From Symsagittifera roscoffensis (taxonomy: Eukaryota > Xenacoelomorpha > Acoela > Convolutidae): a DNA stretch of 64,000 nucleotides. The stretch is from NCBI RefSeq assembly GCF_963678635.1, contig NW_026971645.1, positions 62,001-126,000 of the forward strand. The letters are read 5' to 3'. This document shows, in pieces, positions 10,103 through 22,012 of this stretch. The notes below the pieces were generated by a model. The model made no database searches. It was not told the origin of the DNA and was given only the letters and a program-made list of their open reading frames with translations. The translations under genes were made by a program, and so were the position numbers. Each line of letters starts with the position of its first letter. Positions within the stretch are counted from its first letter, which is position 1.

Positions 10103-10560
10103 TTAGTGAATTAAATCAACTTTAGAGGAAGGGAATCAAGCAAACCGCGACCTGACCTCCCGCAACACCCTGAGGTAACAAGGTTGTAGCAAAAGGTAAG
10201 ACGATTTGCTTAATAATACGCGACGGGTCTCGACTACGGCTACTTTTATCCAATTGAACTAGTTTAAATAGCTGCACCACGTTTCAAGAATAAACACAGC
10301 GTTTTTTCAGAATTTCTTTTTCGAAAATTTCGGATTTTTTTTTTCCGAAAATTTTCCAAAATTTTTTTTTTCGAACTTTTTTCAGAAAATTTTTTTCCAC
10401 GTTTTCACCCAACGGTTCAAGTTCCAACAATAACCTGATGCGTTTGCGAAATTTTGAATTTTTTTTAAAGTCCAAAACTTGGGGCAAAAAACTCGACTCG
10501 GTTGTTTAAATTAAATTATTATGAAACTAGGCGCTTTGCTGAATAATTTGCAAAACTTTA
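9796..10560 (-). repeat. Element E, copy 3, right-truncated
   Basis: This copy keeps ORF-1 in truncated form (10102-9782, MFILAASSLHNALKIL...) and the AT-rich block, then breaks off at CAAAACTTTA (10560). The sequence jumps straight to a B-unit segment (GCTTGTGTTCTGTTTTGTTCG), so ORF-2 and the rest have been deleted. Confidence 0.75.
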
Positions 10561-11085
10561 GCTGAACAAGTTGCTTGTGTTCTGTTTTGTTCGAGTTTCA
10601 ACAGTTCTTTATCTTATTTAAAATCATGTTTCGATTTTAAAATTTTAATTAAAAGTATCCAACTGTTCAAGAGTTCTCTCCCAAGTTTATGATACATAAA
10701 AGTAATATATAATCACTTTCAATCAATTATACATAAAAAAATCTATACATAAAACAGGAGAAAAATCTGTTTATATGAAGAAAATTGTGTTTATTTGAAG
10801 AAAAAAGCAATACATAGCCCATGAAGATCAAGCTAAATTGATTTTAAATGCAAATTTTTAAATTTTTTATTTCCTTTTTTAAAATACGCTGCTTGAAACT
10901 AGCTAAAAAGGAAAGAATGCATCACATCTCAAAAGTCTTAAAATGAAAGCCGCTGAAAAGGGTAATAAATGTGAAGTGGTTACGTCTGCGCCTTTCAATC
11001 GAAAGGTTGGATGTTTCGAGGCCCACCATGATCCATGCTCGTTGCCTGAGGGTGAGGCAACATCAACCATCCCAGAAAAATAATA
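10561..11085. repeat. Unit B, degenerate copy
   Basis: A B unit follows the truncated E copy. The central GATACCAC block is shortened (TGAAAGCCGCTGAAAAGG near 10943), so the Asn-codon-rich stretch is missing, but the flanks GCCCACCATGATCCATGC (about 11020) and CTACAGCTAGTATGTTGG (about 11141) are retained. Confidence 0.75.
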
Positions 11086-11192
11086 AAAAAATGTAATCAG
11101 TCCTTAAGCAGAGGCTCAACAGCAGTTCGCCGTTATAAGCTCTACAGCTAGTATGTTGGTTCTTTTCCCTGTGATTAAATGGTCATAATTTT

Positions 11193-11605
11193 GAGCTTAA
11201 GCATTTGATTCGTCAAACACAATTTCTTGTTTTTTTTCCCATTCTGGTGTTCCCATAGTTTTTTTTATCTTTTTAAAAATCATGATTGGATTTCAATAGT
11301 TTTTGTTGACAGTATCTAGCCTTTGATTCGTTTGAGCTTAAGCATTTGATTCGTCAAACATAATTTCTGGTTTTCTTTTTTCCCATTCTGGTGTTCCCAT
11401 AGTCTTATATCTTTTTTAAAATCATGAATAGATTTCAATAGTTTTTGTTGACAGTATCTAACCTTTGATTCCCTTGAGCGTAAGCATTTGATTCGTCAAA
11501 CACATTTTCTGGTTTTTTTCCCATTCTGGTGTTCCCATAGTTTTTCATCTTTTATAAAAATCATGACTGGATTTCAATAGTTTTTGTTGACAGTATCTAG
11601 CCTTT
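11193..11605. repeat. 142 bp direct triplication within a B unit
   Basis: Three consecutive copies begin at GAGCTTAAGCATTTGATTCG (11193 and 11334) and GAGCGTAAGCATTTG (11476). Each holds CCCATTCTGGTGTTCCCATAG and GTTGACAGTATCTA. In the duplicated segment to the right the same place (about 16570-16840) has only two copies, which accounts for 142 bp of length difference. Confidence 0.92.
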
Positions 11606-14600
11606 CTAGATTAGTCTCCCAAGTTTATGATACAATTAAATGAATTATAATCATTTTTAGTAAAATGAACAGCAGAAAAAAATGATTTTCTGAGGAGAAA
11701 AAATGTGTTTATTTGGTGAAAAAATTGGTTGGATTATAAAGCAGTAAATAGCCGCTAAATATTATTTATTTTTCTTACTAAACTGATTTTAAATGAAACA
11801 TTTAGCAAAGAGTTTTTAATTTATCTCCATTTTTAAAATAAGATGCTTGAAACGAGTGAAAAACAAAGAATGAATAACAATTCGAAGGGCCTTTGTATGA
11901 TACCACAGAAGATGAACAACAGCTGCTGCTTGAATAAGAACCATTACAACAACCGCTAAAAAAGGGAGCGGCGGTGAATTGCTTACGTATCTCCGACTCT
12001 CAGCCGAAAGGTTGGATGTTAGAGACCCATCATTATGCGTGCTCGTTGCTTGAGGTTGAGGCAACAATACCATGCCCGGAAAAACAACCAACAAAAATTG
12101 CGTGAAGTTGTTAAACATAGGTTCGCAGCGATAAGCTGTACAGCAATTATGTTGGTCCTTTTCCTGCGTGGAATAATGTTCTTAATTTTAGGCCTAAGCA
12201 TTAGGTTTGAAGAACTCAATTTCTGATCTTCTGTTTTTTTGTGTGTTTTCACATGTTTTTTCTTATTAAAAATCATATTTGGATTTCAAAAATACTTGAT
12301 GACAGTGTCTTACAATCCAAAGTTACGCTTCCAGGTTTATGATATTTTAAAGTGTTTTATAATTACTTCTAATCAATTATACAGAGACAAAAATTGTTTT
12401 TCTGAGGAGAAAAAACAAATTTCTCTAAAGAAAATTGTGTTCATTTGGATAAGAAATGTTTGGAAAATAAAGCAATATATAGCCGTTAAAGACTATTTAT
12501 TTTTCTCATAACTAAAATTGCTTCAATTGATAGAACAATTGATTTTAATTGCAAGGTTTTGCAGTGAGTTTATATTTTTTTCCATTTTTTTGTTAAGCTA
12601 CCCGATGCTGGTGAAAATAAAGATTGCATCACAACTTAAAGGGTGTTATTATGATACCATTGACAATGAACAACAACCCGTACTTGAATAACAACCGTTA
12701 CAACAACCGTCAAAAAAGGGAGCACTGGTGAAGTGCTGACGTTTTTCCGACTCTCAGCCGAATCGTGGTATGTTCGAGGCCCATCATGACCCGTGCTCGT
12801 TGTTTGATGATGAGGCAACATTATCAAGCCCGGAAAAATAACCAATAAAAATTGCATAAATTTGTTAAACACAGGTTTGCCGCAATAAGAACTAAAACTA
12901 GTATGTTTGTCTTTTCCCTGCGTGCCTTAATAGTCTTAATTTCAGGTCTAAGCATTAGATTTGTCGACCTAAATTTCTGGTTTTCTGTTTTTTGTGTGTG
13001 TTTCCACATGTTTTTTCTTATTTAAAATCATATTTGGATTTCAAAAAAATTGATGACAGTATCTTACATTCCAAAATTACGCTTCCAGGTTTATGATATA
13101 TTTAAGTGTTTTATAATCACTTCTAAGCAGATATACAATGACAAAAACTGATTTTCTGAGGAGAAAAAAATAAGTTTCTATGAAGAAAAATGTGTTTATT
13201 TGGAGAAAAATGGTTGGAAAATAAAGCAAAAAATAGCCGTTAAAGATTATTCATTTTTCTCACAATTAAAATTGCTTCAATTGATAGTACAATGAATTTT
13301 AATTGCATTGTTTTGCAAAAATTTTATAATTTTTTCCATTTTTTATTTATGCTACTCGATGCTGGTGAAAATTAAGATTGCATCACAGCTTGAAGGGTGT
13401 TATTATGATACCACTGACAATGAACAACAACCCGTACTTGAATAACAACCGTTGAAACAACCCTCAAAAAAACGGAGCGGTGGTGAAGCACTCACGTTTC
13501 TCCGACTCTCAGCCGAATGGTGGAATGTTCGAGGCTCATCATGATCCGTGCTCGTTGTTTGATGGTGAGGCAAAATTACCGAGCCCGGAAAAATACCCAT
13601 TTAAAATTGCACAAAAATGTTAAGCAAAGGTTCGCCGCGATAACCTAAACAGCTAGTATGTTGGTCTTTTTCCTGCGTGCCTCAATGGTCTTAGTTTCAG
13701 GTCTAAGCATTAGATTTGTCGAACTGAATTTCTGATTTTTTGTTTTTTGTTTGTGTTTCCACATGTTTTTTCCTATTTAAAAACAAATTTGGATTTCAAA
13801 AACTTCTGATGACAGTATCTAACATTTTAAAATTACGCTTCCAGGTTTATGATATAATTAAGTCTTTTATAGTCACTTCTAAGCAGATATACAGAGACAA
13901 AAACTGAATTTCTGAGGAGAAAAAAAAATAGGTTTCTACGAAGAAAATTGTGTTTTCTTTTTGGGGAAAAATGGTTGGAAAAGAAAGCAATATATAGCCG
14001 TTAAGATAATTTATTTTTCTCACAATTAAAATTGCTTCAATTGATAGTACAACGGGTTTTAATTGCAAGGTTCTGCAAAGTTTTTATAATTTTTTCAATT
14101 TATTTTTTATGCTACTCGATGCTGGTGAAAATAAAGGTTGCATCACAACATAAAGGATGTTATTATGATACCACTGACAATAAACAACAACCCGTACTTG
14201 AATAACCACCGTCGCAACAGCCGTCAAATGAGGGAGCGGTGGTGAAGTGCTCACGTTTCTCCGACTCTGAGCCGAACGGTGGTATGTTCGAGGCCCATCA
14301 GAGTCCGTGCTCGTTGTTTGATGGTGAGGCAACATTACCAAGCGCGGAAAAATAACCAATAAAAATTGCATAAAGTTGTTAAACACAGGTTCGCCGCAAT
14401 AAGCTGTACAACTAGTATGTTGGTCTCTTCCCTGCGTGCCTTCTTGGTCTTAATTTTAGAGCTAAGCATTAGATTTGTCGAACTCAATTTCTGATTTTCT
14501 GTTTTTTGTGTGTGTTTCCAGATGTTTTTTTTCTTATTTAAAATCAAATTTGGTTTTCAAAAATTTTTGATGACTATCTAACATTTCAAAATTACGCTTT

Positions 14601-14872
14601 CAGGTTTATGATATTATTAAGTGTTTCATAATCACTTCTAATCAATTATACAGAGACAGAAATTGATTTTTTGAGGGGAAAAAGTAAGTTTCTATCAAGA
14701 AAATTGTGTTTATTTGGAGAAAAAATTGTTTGGAAAATAAAGCAAAATAAAGCCGTTAAAAATTATTTGTTTTCCAACAATTAAAGTTGCGGTAATTGAA
14801 AGTAAAATTGACTTTAATTGCAATGTTTTGCAAAGAGTTTATAGTTTTTCCTTTTTTTATTTATGCTGCTCG

Positions 14873-15109
14873 ATGCTGGTGAAAATAAAGATTGCATCAC
14901 AACTTAAAGGGTGTTATTATGATACCACTGACAATGAACAACAACCCGTACTTGAATAACAACCGTCGAAACAGCCGTCAAAAAAGGGAGCGGTGGTGAA
15001 GTGCGCACGTTTCTCCGACTCTCAGCCGAACGGTGGTATGTTCGAGGCCCATCATGGTCCGTGCTCGTTGTTTGATGGTGAGGCAACATTACCAAACCCG
15101 GAAAAATAA
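14873..15109 (+). other. Representative plus-strand split frame of unit B
   Basis: In one register the unit reads ATG (14873) for 28 codons (MLVKIKIASQLKGCYYDTTD...), a TAA at 14957-14959, then 49 more open codons to a second TAA at 15107-15109. The second part contains GAVVKCARFSDSQPNGGMFE, then AHHGPCSLFDGEATLPNPEK (AHHDPCSLFDGEATLPSPEK is the common form). Divergent units (11900, 10990, 7380, 32640) keep the AHHDP...EATLP part recognisable with several third-position changes. The intervening TAA is present in every unit I checked except where a 1 bp deletion (23273-23566) fuses frames differently. Probably not translated; see findings. Confidence 0.15.
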
Positions 15110-15140
15110 CCAAAAAAATTTGCATAAGGTTGTTAAACAC
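14904..15140 (-). other. Representative minus-strand ORF of unit B
   Basis: Many B units carry a 63-100 codon minus-strand frame, here starting MFNNLMQIFLVIFPGLVML, with conserved HHQTTSTDHDGPRTYHRSAE and TVVIQVRVVVHCQWYHNNTL blocks. Others are at 11816-12118, 12636-12872, 14084-14386, 15651-15887, 17052-17354, 17872-18108, 18608-18835, 19318-19620, 20457-20648, 21204-21425, 21967-22176, 22701-22940, 24988-25224, 27124-27345 and 27867-28058. Frameshifts break it in several units (for example 13403-13600). A competing plus-strand frame overlaps it. I consider translation unlikely, but the frame is widespread enough to record. Confidence 0.15.
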
Positions 15141-16463
15141 AGGTTCGACGCAATAAGCTGTACAGCTAGTATGTTGGTGCTTTTCCTGCGTGCATTAATG
15201 GCCTTAATTTTAGGTCTAAATATTAGATTTTTTGAACTCAATTTCTGATTTTCTATTTTTTTGTGTGTTTCCACGTGTTTTTTTCTTATTTCAAATCATA
15301 TTTGGATTTCAAAAACATTTGACAGTATCTAACATTCCCAAATATTGCTTCGAGGTTTATGATGTATTTAAGTGTTTTATAATCACTTCTAATCAAACGT
15401 ACAGATAAAAACTGATTTTCTGAGGAGAAAAAAAATCTTCTACGAAAAAAATTGTGTTTGTTTGGATAAGAAATGGTTTGAAAATAAAGCCATATATAGC
15501 CGTTAAAGACTATTTATTTTTCTCATAAATAAAATCGCTTCAATTGATAGAACAACTGAATTTAATTGCAAGGTTTTGCAGTGAGTTTATTTTTTTTCCT
15601 TTTTTAATTATGCTACCCGATGCTGGTGAAAATAAAGATTGCATCACAACCTAAAGGGTGTTATTATGATACCACTGACAATGAACAACAACCAGTACTT
15701 GAATAACAACCGTCGAAACAGCCGTCAAAAAAGGGAGCGGTGATGAAGTGCTCACGTTTCTCCGACTCTCAGTCGAACGGTGGTATGTTCGAGGCCAATC
15801 ATGGTCCGTGCTCGTTGTTTGATGGTGAGGCAACATTACCAAACCCGGAAAAATAACCAAAAAAATTTGCATAATGTTGTTAAACACAGGTTCGCCGCAA
15901 TAAGCTGTACAGCTAGTATGTTGTTCCTTTTCCTGCGTGCATTAATGGTCTTACTTTTAGGTCTAAATATTAGATTTTTTGAATTCATTTTCTGATTTTC
16001 TATTTTTTTGTGTGTTTCCACATGTTTTTTTTTCTTATTTAAAATCATATTTGGATTTCAAAAACATTTGATGACAGTATCTAACATTCCCAAATATTGC
16101 TTCTAGGTTTATGATGTATTTAAGTATTTAAGTGTTTTATAATCACTTCTAATCAAACGTACAGAGACAAAAACTGATTTTCTGAGGAGAAAAAAATTCT
16201 TCTACGAAGAAAATTGTGTTTATTTGGATGAGAAATGGTTTGAAAATAAAGCCATATATAGCCGTTAAAGATTATTTATTTTTCTCACAATTAAAATTGC
16301 TTCAATTGATAGTACAACGGGTTTTAATTGCAAGATTCTGCAAAGTTTTTAAAATTTTTTCAATTTTTTATTTATGCTACTCGATGCTGGTGAAAATAAA
16401 GATTGCATCACAACCTAAAGGGTGTTATTATGATACCACTGACAAGGAACAGCAACCCATCAG

Positions 16464-19400
16464 AAAAAATGTAATCAGTCCTTAAGCAGAGGCTCAACAG
16501 CAGTTCGCCGTTATAAGCTCTACAGCTAGTATGTTGGTTCTTTCCCCTGTGATTAAATGGTCATAATTTTGAGCTTAAGCATTTGATTCGTCAAACACAA
16601 TTTCTTGTTTTTTTTCCCATTCTGGTGTTCCCATAGTTTTTTTTATCTTTTTAAAAATCATGATTGGATTTCAATAGTTTTTGTTGACAGTATCTAGCCT
16701 TTGATTCGTTTGAGCTTAAGCATTTGATTCGTCAAACACATTTTCTGGTTTTTTTCCCATTCTGGTGTTCCCATAGTTTTTCATCTTTTATAAAAATCAT
16801 GACTGGATTTCAATAGTTTTTGTTGACAGTATCTAGCCTTTCTAGATTAGTCTCCCAAGTTTATGATACAATTAAATGAATTATAATCATTTTTAGTAAA
16901 ATGAACAGCAGAAAAAAATGATTTTCTGAGGAGAAAAAATGTGTTTATTTGGTGAAAAAATTGGTTGGATTATAAAGCAGTAAATAGCCGCTAAATATTA
17001 TTTATTTTTCTTACTAAACTGATTTTAAATGAAACATTTAGCAAAGAGTTTTTAATTTATCTCCATTTTTAAAATAAGATGCTTGAAACGAGTGAAAAAC
17101 AAAGAATTAATAACAATTCGAAGGGCCTTTGTATGATACCACAGAAGATGAACAACAGCTGCTGCTTGAATAAGAACCATTACAACAACCGCTAAAAAAG
17201 GGAGCGGGGGTGAATTGCTTACGTATCTCCGACTCTCAGCCGAAAGGTTGGATGTTAGAGACCCATCATTATGCGTGCTCGTTGCTTGAGGTTGAGGCAA
17301 CAATACCATGCCCGGAAAAACAACCAACAAAAATTGCGTGAAGTTGTTAAACATAGGTTCGCAGCGATAAGCTGTACAGCAATTATGTTGGTCCTTTTCC
17401 TGCGTGGAATAATGTTCTTAATTTTAGGCCTAAGCATTAGGTTTGAAGAACTCAATTTCTGATCTTCTGTTTTTTTGTGTGTTTTCACATGTTTTTTCTT
17501 ATTAAAAATCATATTTGGATTTCAAAAATACTTGATGACAGTGTCTTACAATCCAAAGTTACGCTTCCAGGTTTATGATATTTTAAAGTGTTTTATAATT
17601 ACTTCTAATCAATTATACAGAGACAAAAATTGTTTTTCTGAGGAGAAAAAACAAATTTCTCTAAAGAAAATTGTGTTCATTTGGATAAGAAATGTTTGGA
17701 AAATAAAGCAATATATAGCCGTTAAAGACTATTTATTTTTCTCATAACTAAAATTGCTTCAATTGATAGAACAATTGATTTTAATTGCAAGGTTTTGCAG
17801 TGAGTTTATATTTTTTTCCATTTTTTTGTTAAGCTACCCGATGCTGGTGAAAATAAAGATTGCATCACAACTTAAAGGGTGTTATTATGATACCATTGAC
17901 AATGAACAACAACCCGTACTTGAATAACAACCGTTACAACAACCGTCAAAAAAGGGAGCACTGGTGAAGTGCTGACGTTTTTCCGACTCTCAGCCGAATC
18001 GTGGTATGTTCGAGGCCCATCATGACCCGTGCTCGTTGTTTGATGATGAGGCAACATTACCATGCCCGGAAAAATAACCAATAAAAATTGCATAAATTTG
18101 TTAAACACGGGTTTGCCGCAATAAGAACTAAAACTAGTATGTTTGTCGTTTCCCTGCGTGCCTTAATAGTCTTAATTTCAGGTCTAAGCATTAGATTTGT
18201 CGAACTAAATTTCTGGTTTTCTGTTTTTTGTGTGTGTTTCCACGTGTTTTTTCTTATTTAAAATCATATTTGGATTTCAAAAAAATTGATGACAGTATCT
18301 TACATTCCAAAATTACGCTTCCAGGTTTATGATATATTTAAGTGTTTTATAATCACTTCTAAGCAGATATACAATGACAAAAACTGATTTTCTGAGGAGA
18401 AAAAAATAAGTTTCTACGAAGAAAAATGTGTTTATTTGGAGAAAAATGGTTGGAAAATAAAGCAAAAAATAGCCGTTAAAGATTATTCATTTTTCTCACA
18501 ATTAAAATTGCTTCAATTGATAGTACAATGAATTTTAATTGCATTGTTTTGCAAAAATTTTATAATTTTTTCCATTTTTTATTTATGCTACTCGATGCTG
18601 GTGAAAATTAAGATTGCATCACAGCTTGAAGGGTGTTATTATGATACCACTGACAATGAACAACAACCCGTACTTGAATAACAACCGTTGAAACAACCCT
18701 AAAAAAACGGAGCGGTGGTGAAGCACTCACGTTTCTCCGACTCTCAGCCGAATGGTGGAATGTTCGAGGCTCATCATGATCCGTGCTCGTTGTTTGATGG
18801 TGAGGCAAAATTACCGAGCCCGGAAAAATACCCATTTAAAATTGCACAAAAATGTTAAACAAAGGTTCGCCGCGATAACCTAAACAGCTAGTATGTTGGT
18901 CTTTTTCCTGCGTGCCTTAATGGTCTTAGTTTCAGGTCTAAGCATTAGATTTGTCGAACTGAATTTCAGATTTTTTGTTTTTTGTTTGTGTTTCCACATG
19001 TTTTTCCCTATTTAAAATCAAATTTGGATTTCAAAAACTTCTGATGACAGTATCTAACATTTTAAAATTACGCTTCCAGGTTTATGATATCATTAAGTCT
19101 TTTATAGTCACTTCTAAGCAGATATACAGAGACAAAAACTGAATTTCTGAGGAGAAAAAAAATAGGTTTCTACGAAGAAAATTGTGTTTTCTTTTTGGGG
19201 AAAAATGGTTGGAAAAGAAAGCAATATATAGCCGTTAAGATAATTTATTTTTCTCACAATTAAAATTGCTTCAATTGATAGTACAACGGGTTTTAATTGC
19301 AAGGTTCTGCAAAGTTTTTATAATTTTTTCAATTTATTATTTATGCTACTCGATGCTGGTGAAAATAAAGGTTGCATCACAACATAAAGGGTGTTATTAT

Positions 19401-22012
19401 GATACCACTGACAATAAACAACAACCCGTACTTGAATAACCACCGTCGCAACAGCCGTCAAATGAGGGAGCGGTGGTGAAGTGCTCACGGTTCTCCGACT
19501 CTGAGCCGAACGGTGGTATGTTCGAGGCCCATCAGAGTCCGTGCTCGTTGTTTGATGGTGAGGCAACATTACCAAGCGCGGAAAAATAACCAATAAAAAT
19601 TGCATAAAGTTGTTAAACACAGGTTCGCCGCAATAAGCTGTACAACTAGTATGTTGGTCTCTTCCCTGCGTGCCTTATTGGTCTTAATTTTAGAGCTAAG
19701 CATTAGATTTGTCGAACTCAATTTCTGATTTTCTGTTTTTTTTTGTGTGTGTTTCTGAATGTTTTTTCTTTTTTAAAATCATATTTGGATTTCGAAAACT
19801 TTTGATTGCAGTATCTAACATTCCAAAATTACGCTTCCAGATTTATGAAGTATGTAAGTGATTTATAATCATTTCTAATCAAAAATAAAAAGACAAAAAC
19901 TGATTTTCAGAAGAGAAAAAAATAAGTTTCGCAATAAGAAATATAAGCCGCAATAAGAACTACAACTAGTATGTTGGTCTCTTTCCTGCGTGCCTTAATA
20001 GTCTTAATTTCAGGTCTAAGCATTAGATTTGTCGAACTCAATTTCTGATTTTCTGTTTTTTGTGTGTGTTTCCAGATGTTTTTTTCTTATTTAAAATCAA
20101 ATTTGGTTTTCAAAAATTTTTGATGACTATCTAACATTTCAAAATTACGCTTTCAGGTTTATGATATTATTAAGTGTTTCATAATCACTTCTAATCAATT
20201 ATACAGAGACAGAAATTGATTTTCTGAGGGGAAAAAGTAAGTTTCTATCAAGAAAATTGTGTTTATTTGGAGAAAAAATTGTTTGGAAAATAAAGCAAAA
20301 TAAAGCCGTTAAAAATTATTTGTTTTCCAACAATTAAAGTTGCGTTAATTGAAAGTAAAATTGACTTTAATTGCAATGTTTTGCAAAGAGTTTATAGTTT
20401 TTCCTTTTTTTATTTATGCTGCTCGATGCTGGTGAAAATAAAAATTGCATCACAACTTAAAGGGTGTTATTATGATACCACTGACAATGAACAACAACCC
20501 GTACTTGAATAACAACCGTCGAAACAGCCGTCAAAAAAGGGAGCGGTGGTGAAGTGCGCACGTTTCTCCGACTCTCAGCCGAACGGTGGTATGTTCGAGG
20601 CCCATCATGGTCCGTGCTCGTTGTTTGATGGTGAGGCAACATTACCAAACCCGGAAAAAAACCAAAAAAATTTGCATAAGGTTGTTAAACACAGGTTCGA
20701 CGCAATAAGCTGTACAGCTAGTATGTTGGTGCTTTTCCTGCGTGCATTAATGGCCTTAATTTTAGGTCTAAATATTAGATTTTTTGAACTCAATTTCTGA
20801 TTTTCTATTTTTTTGTGTGTTTCCACGTGTTTTTTTCTTATTTCAAATCATATTTGGATTTCAAAAACAATTGACAGTATCTAACATTCCCAAATATTGC
20901 TTCGAGGTTTATGATGTATTTAAGTGTTTTATAATCACTTCTAATCAAACGTACAGATAAAAACTGATTTTCTGAGGAGAAAAAAAATCTTTTTGAAGAA
21001 AATTGTGTTTGTTTGGATAAGAAATGGTTTGAAAATAAAGCCATATATAGCCGTTAAAGACTATTTATTTTTCTCATAAATAAAATCGCTTCAATTGATA
21101 GAACAACTGAATTTAATTGCAAGGTTTTGCAGTGAGTTTATTTTTTTTTTCCTTTTTTAATTATGCTACCCGATGCTGGTGAAAATAAAGATTGCATCAC
21201 AACCTAAAGGGTGTTATTATGATACCACTGACAATGAACAACAACCCGTACTTGAATAACAACTGTCGAAACAGCCGTCAAAAAAGGGAGCGGTGATGAA
21301 GTGCTCACGTTTCTCCGACTCTCAGTCGAACGGTGGTATGTTCGAGGCCAATCATGGTCCGTGCTCGTTGTTTGATGGTGAGGCAACATTACCAAACCCG
21401 GAAAAATAACCAAAAAAATTTGCATAATGTTGTTAAACGCAGGTTCGCCGCAATAAGCTGTACAGCTAGTATGTTGTTCCTTTTCCTGCGTGCATTAATG
21501 GTCTTAATTTTAGCCTAAACATTAGATTTTTTGAATTCATTTTCTAATTTTCTATTTTTTTGTGTGTTTCCACATGTTTTTTTTTCTTATTTAAAATCAT
21601 ATTTGGATTTCAAAAACATTTGATGACAGTATCTAACATTCCCAAATATTGCTTCTAGGTTTATGATGTATTTAAGTATTTAAGTGTTTTATAATCACTT
21701 CTAATCAAACGTACAGAGACAAAAACTGATTTTCTGAGGAGAAAAAAATTCTTCTACGAAGAAAATTGTGTTTATTTGGATGAGAAATGGTTTGAAAATA
21801 AAGCCATATATAGCCGTTAAAGATTATTTATTTTTCTCACAATTAAAATTGCTTCAATTGATAGTACAACGGGTTTTAATTGCAAGACTCTGCAAAGTTT
21901 TTAAAATTTTTTCAATTTTTTATTTATGCTACTCGATGCTGGTGAAAATAAAGATTGCATCACAACCTAAAGGGTGTTATTATGATACCACTGACAAGGA
22001 ACAGCAACCCAT
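16464..22012. repeat. Nested tandem duplication of B units, copy 2
   Basis: This is the second copy of the 11086-16460 block. Anchors lie at 17135, 17889, 18643, 19401, 20474, 21221 and 21984. The offset to copy 1 is 5378 at the left, 5236 after loss of one 142 bp repeat, and 5552 after gain of a ~318 bp partial unit near 19740-20060. In this copy the sequence continues past CAGCAACCCAT into a normal unit (ACTTGAATAACAACCG), so this end is the ancestral arrangement. Confidence 0.93.

Larger units (their letters stand above)
11086..16460. repeat. Nested tandem duplication of B units, copy 1
   Basis: This ~5.4 kb block holds seven B units, with the GATACCA anchor at 11899, 12653, 13407, 14167, 14921, 15668 and 16432 (spacing about 750 bp). 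The entire block recurs at 16464-22012 with only scattered substitutions. Its right end, CAGCAACCCAT at 16460, is an abrupt junction to CAGAAAAAATGTAATCAG, which otherwise belongs at 11086. The breakpoint falls inside a unit, as expected from unequal exchange. Confidence 0.93.

Noticed and set aside
14904-15140. Minus-strand B-unit ORFs as a tandem secreted-protein gene family
   Set aside because: Frames are broken by indels in several units, overlap another open frame, and lack splice or polyadenylation signals in consistent places.
15150-15180. Helitron 3' end (hairpin then CTAG-T) at AGCTGTACAGCTAGT
   Set aside because: CTAG directly overlaps the palindrome instead of following at 10-12 bases, there is no TC-type 5' end, and no Rep/helicase sequence.
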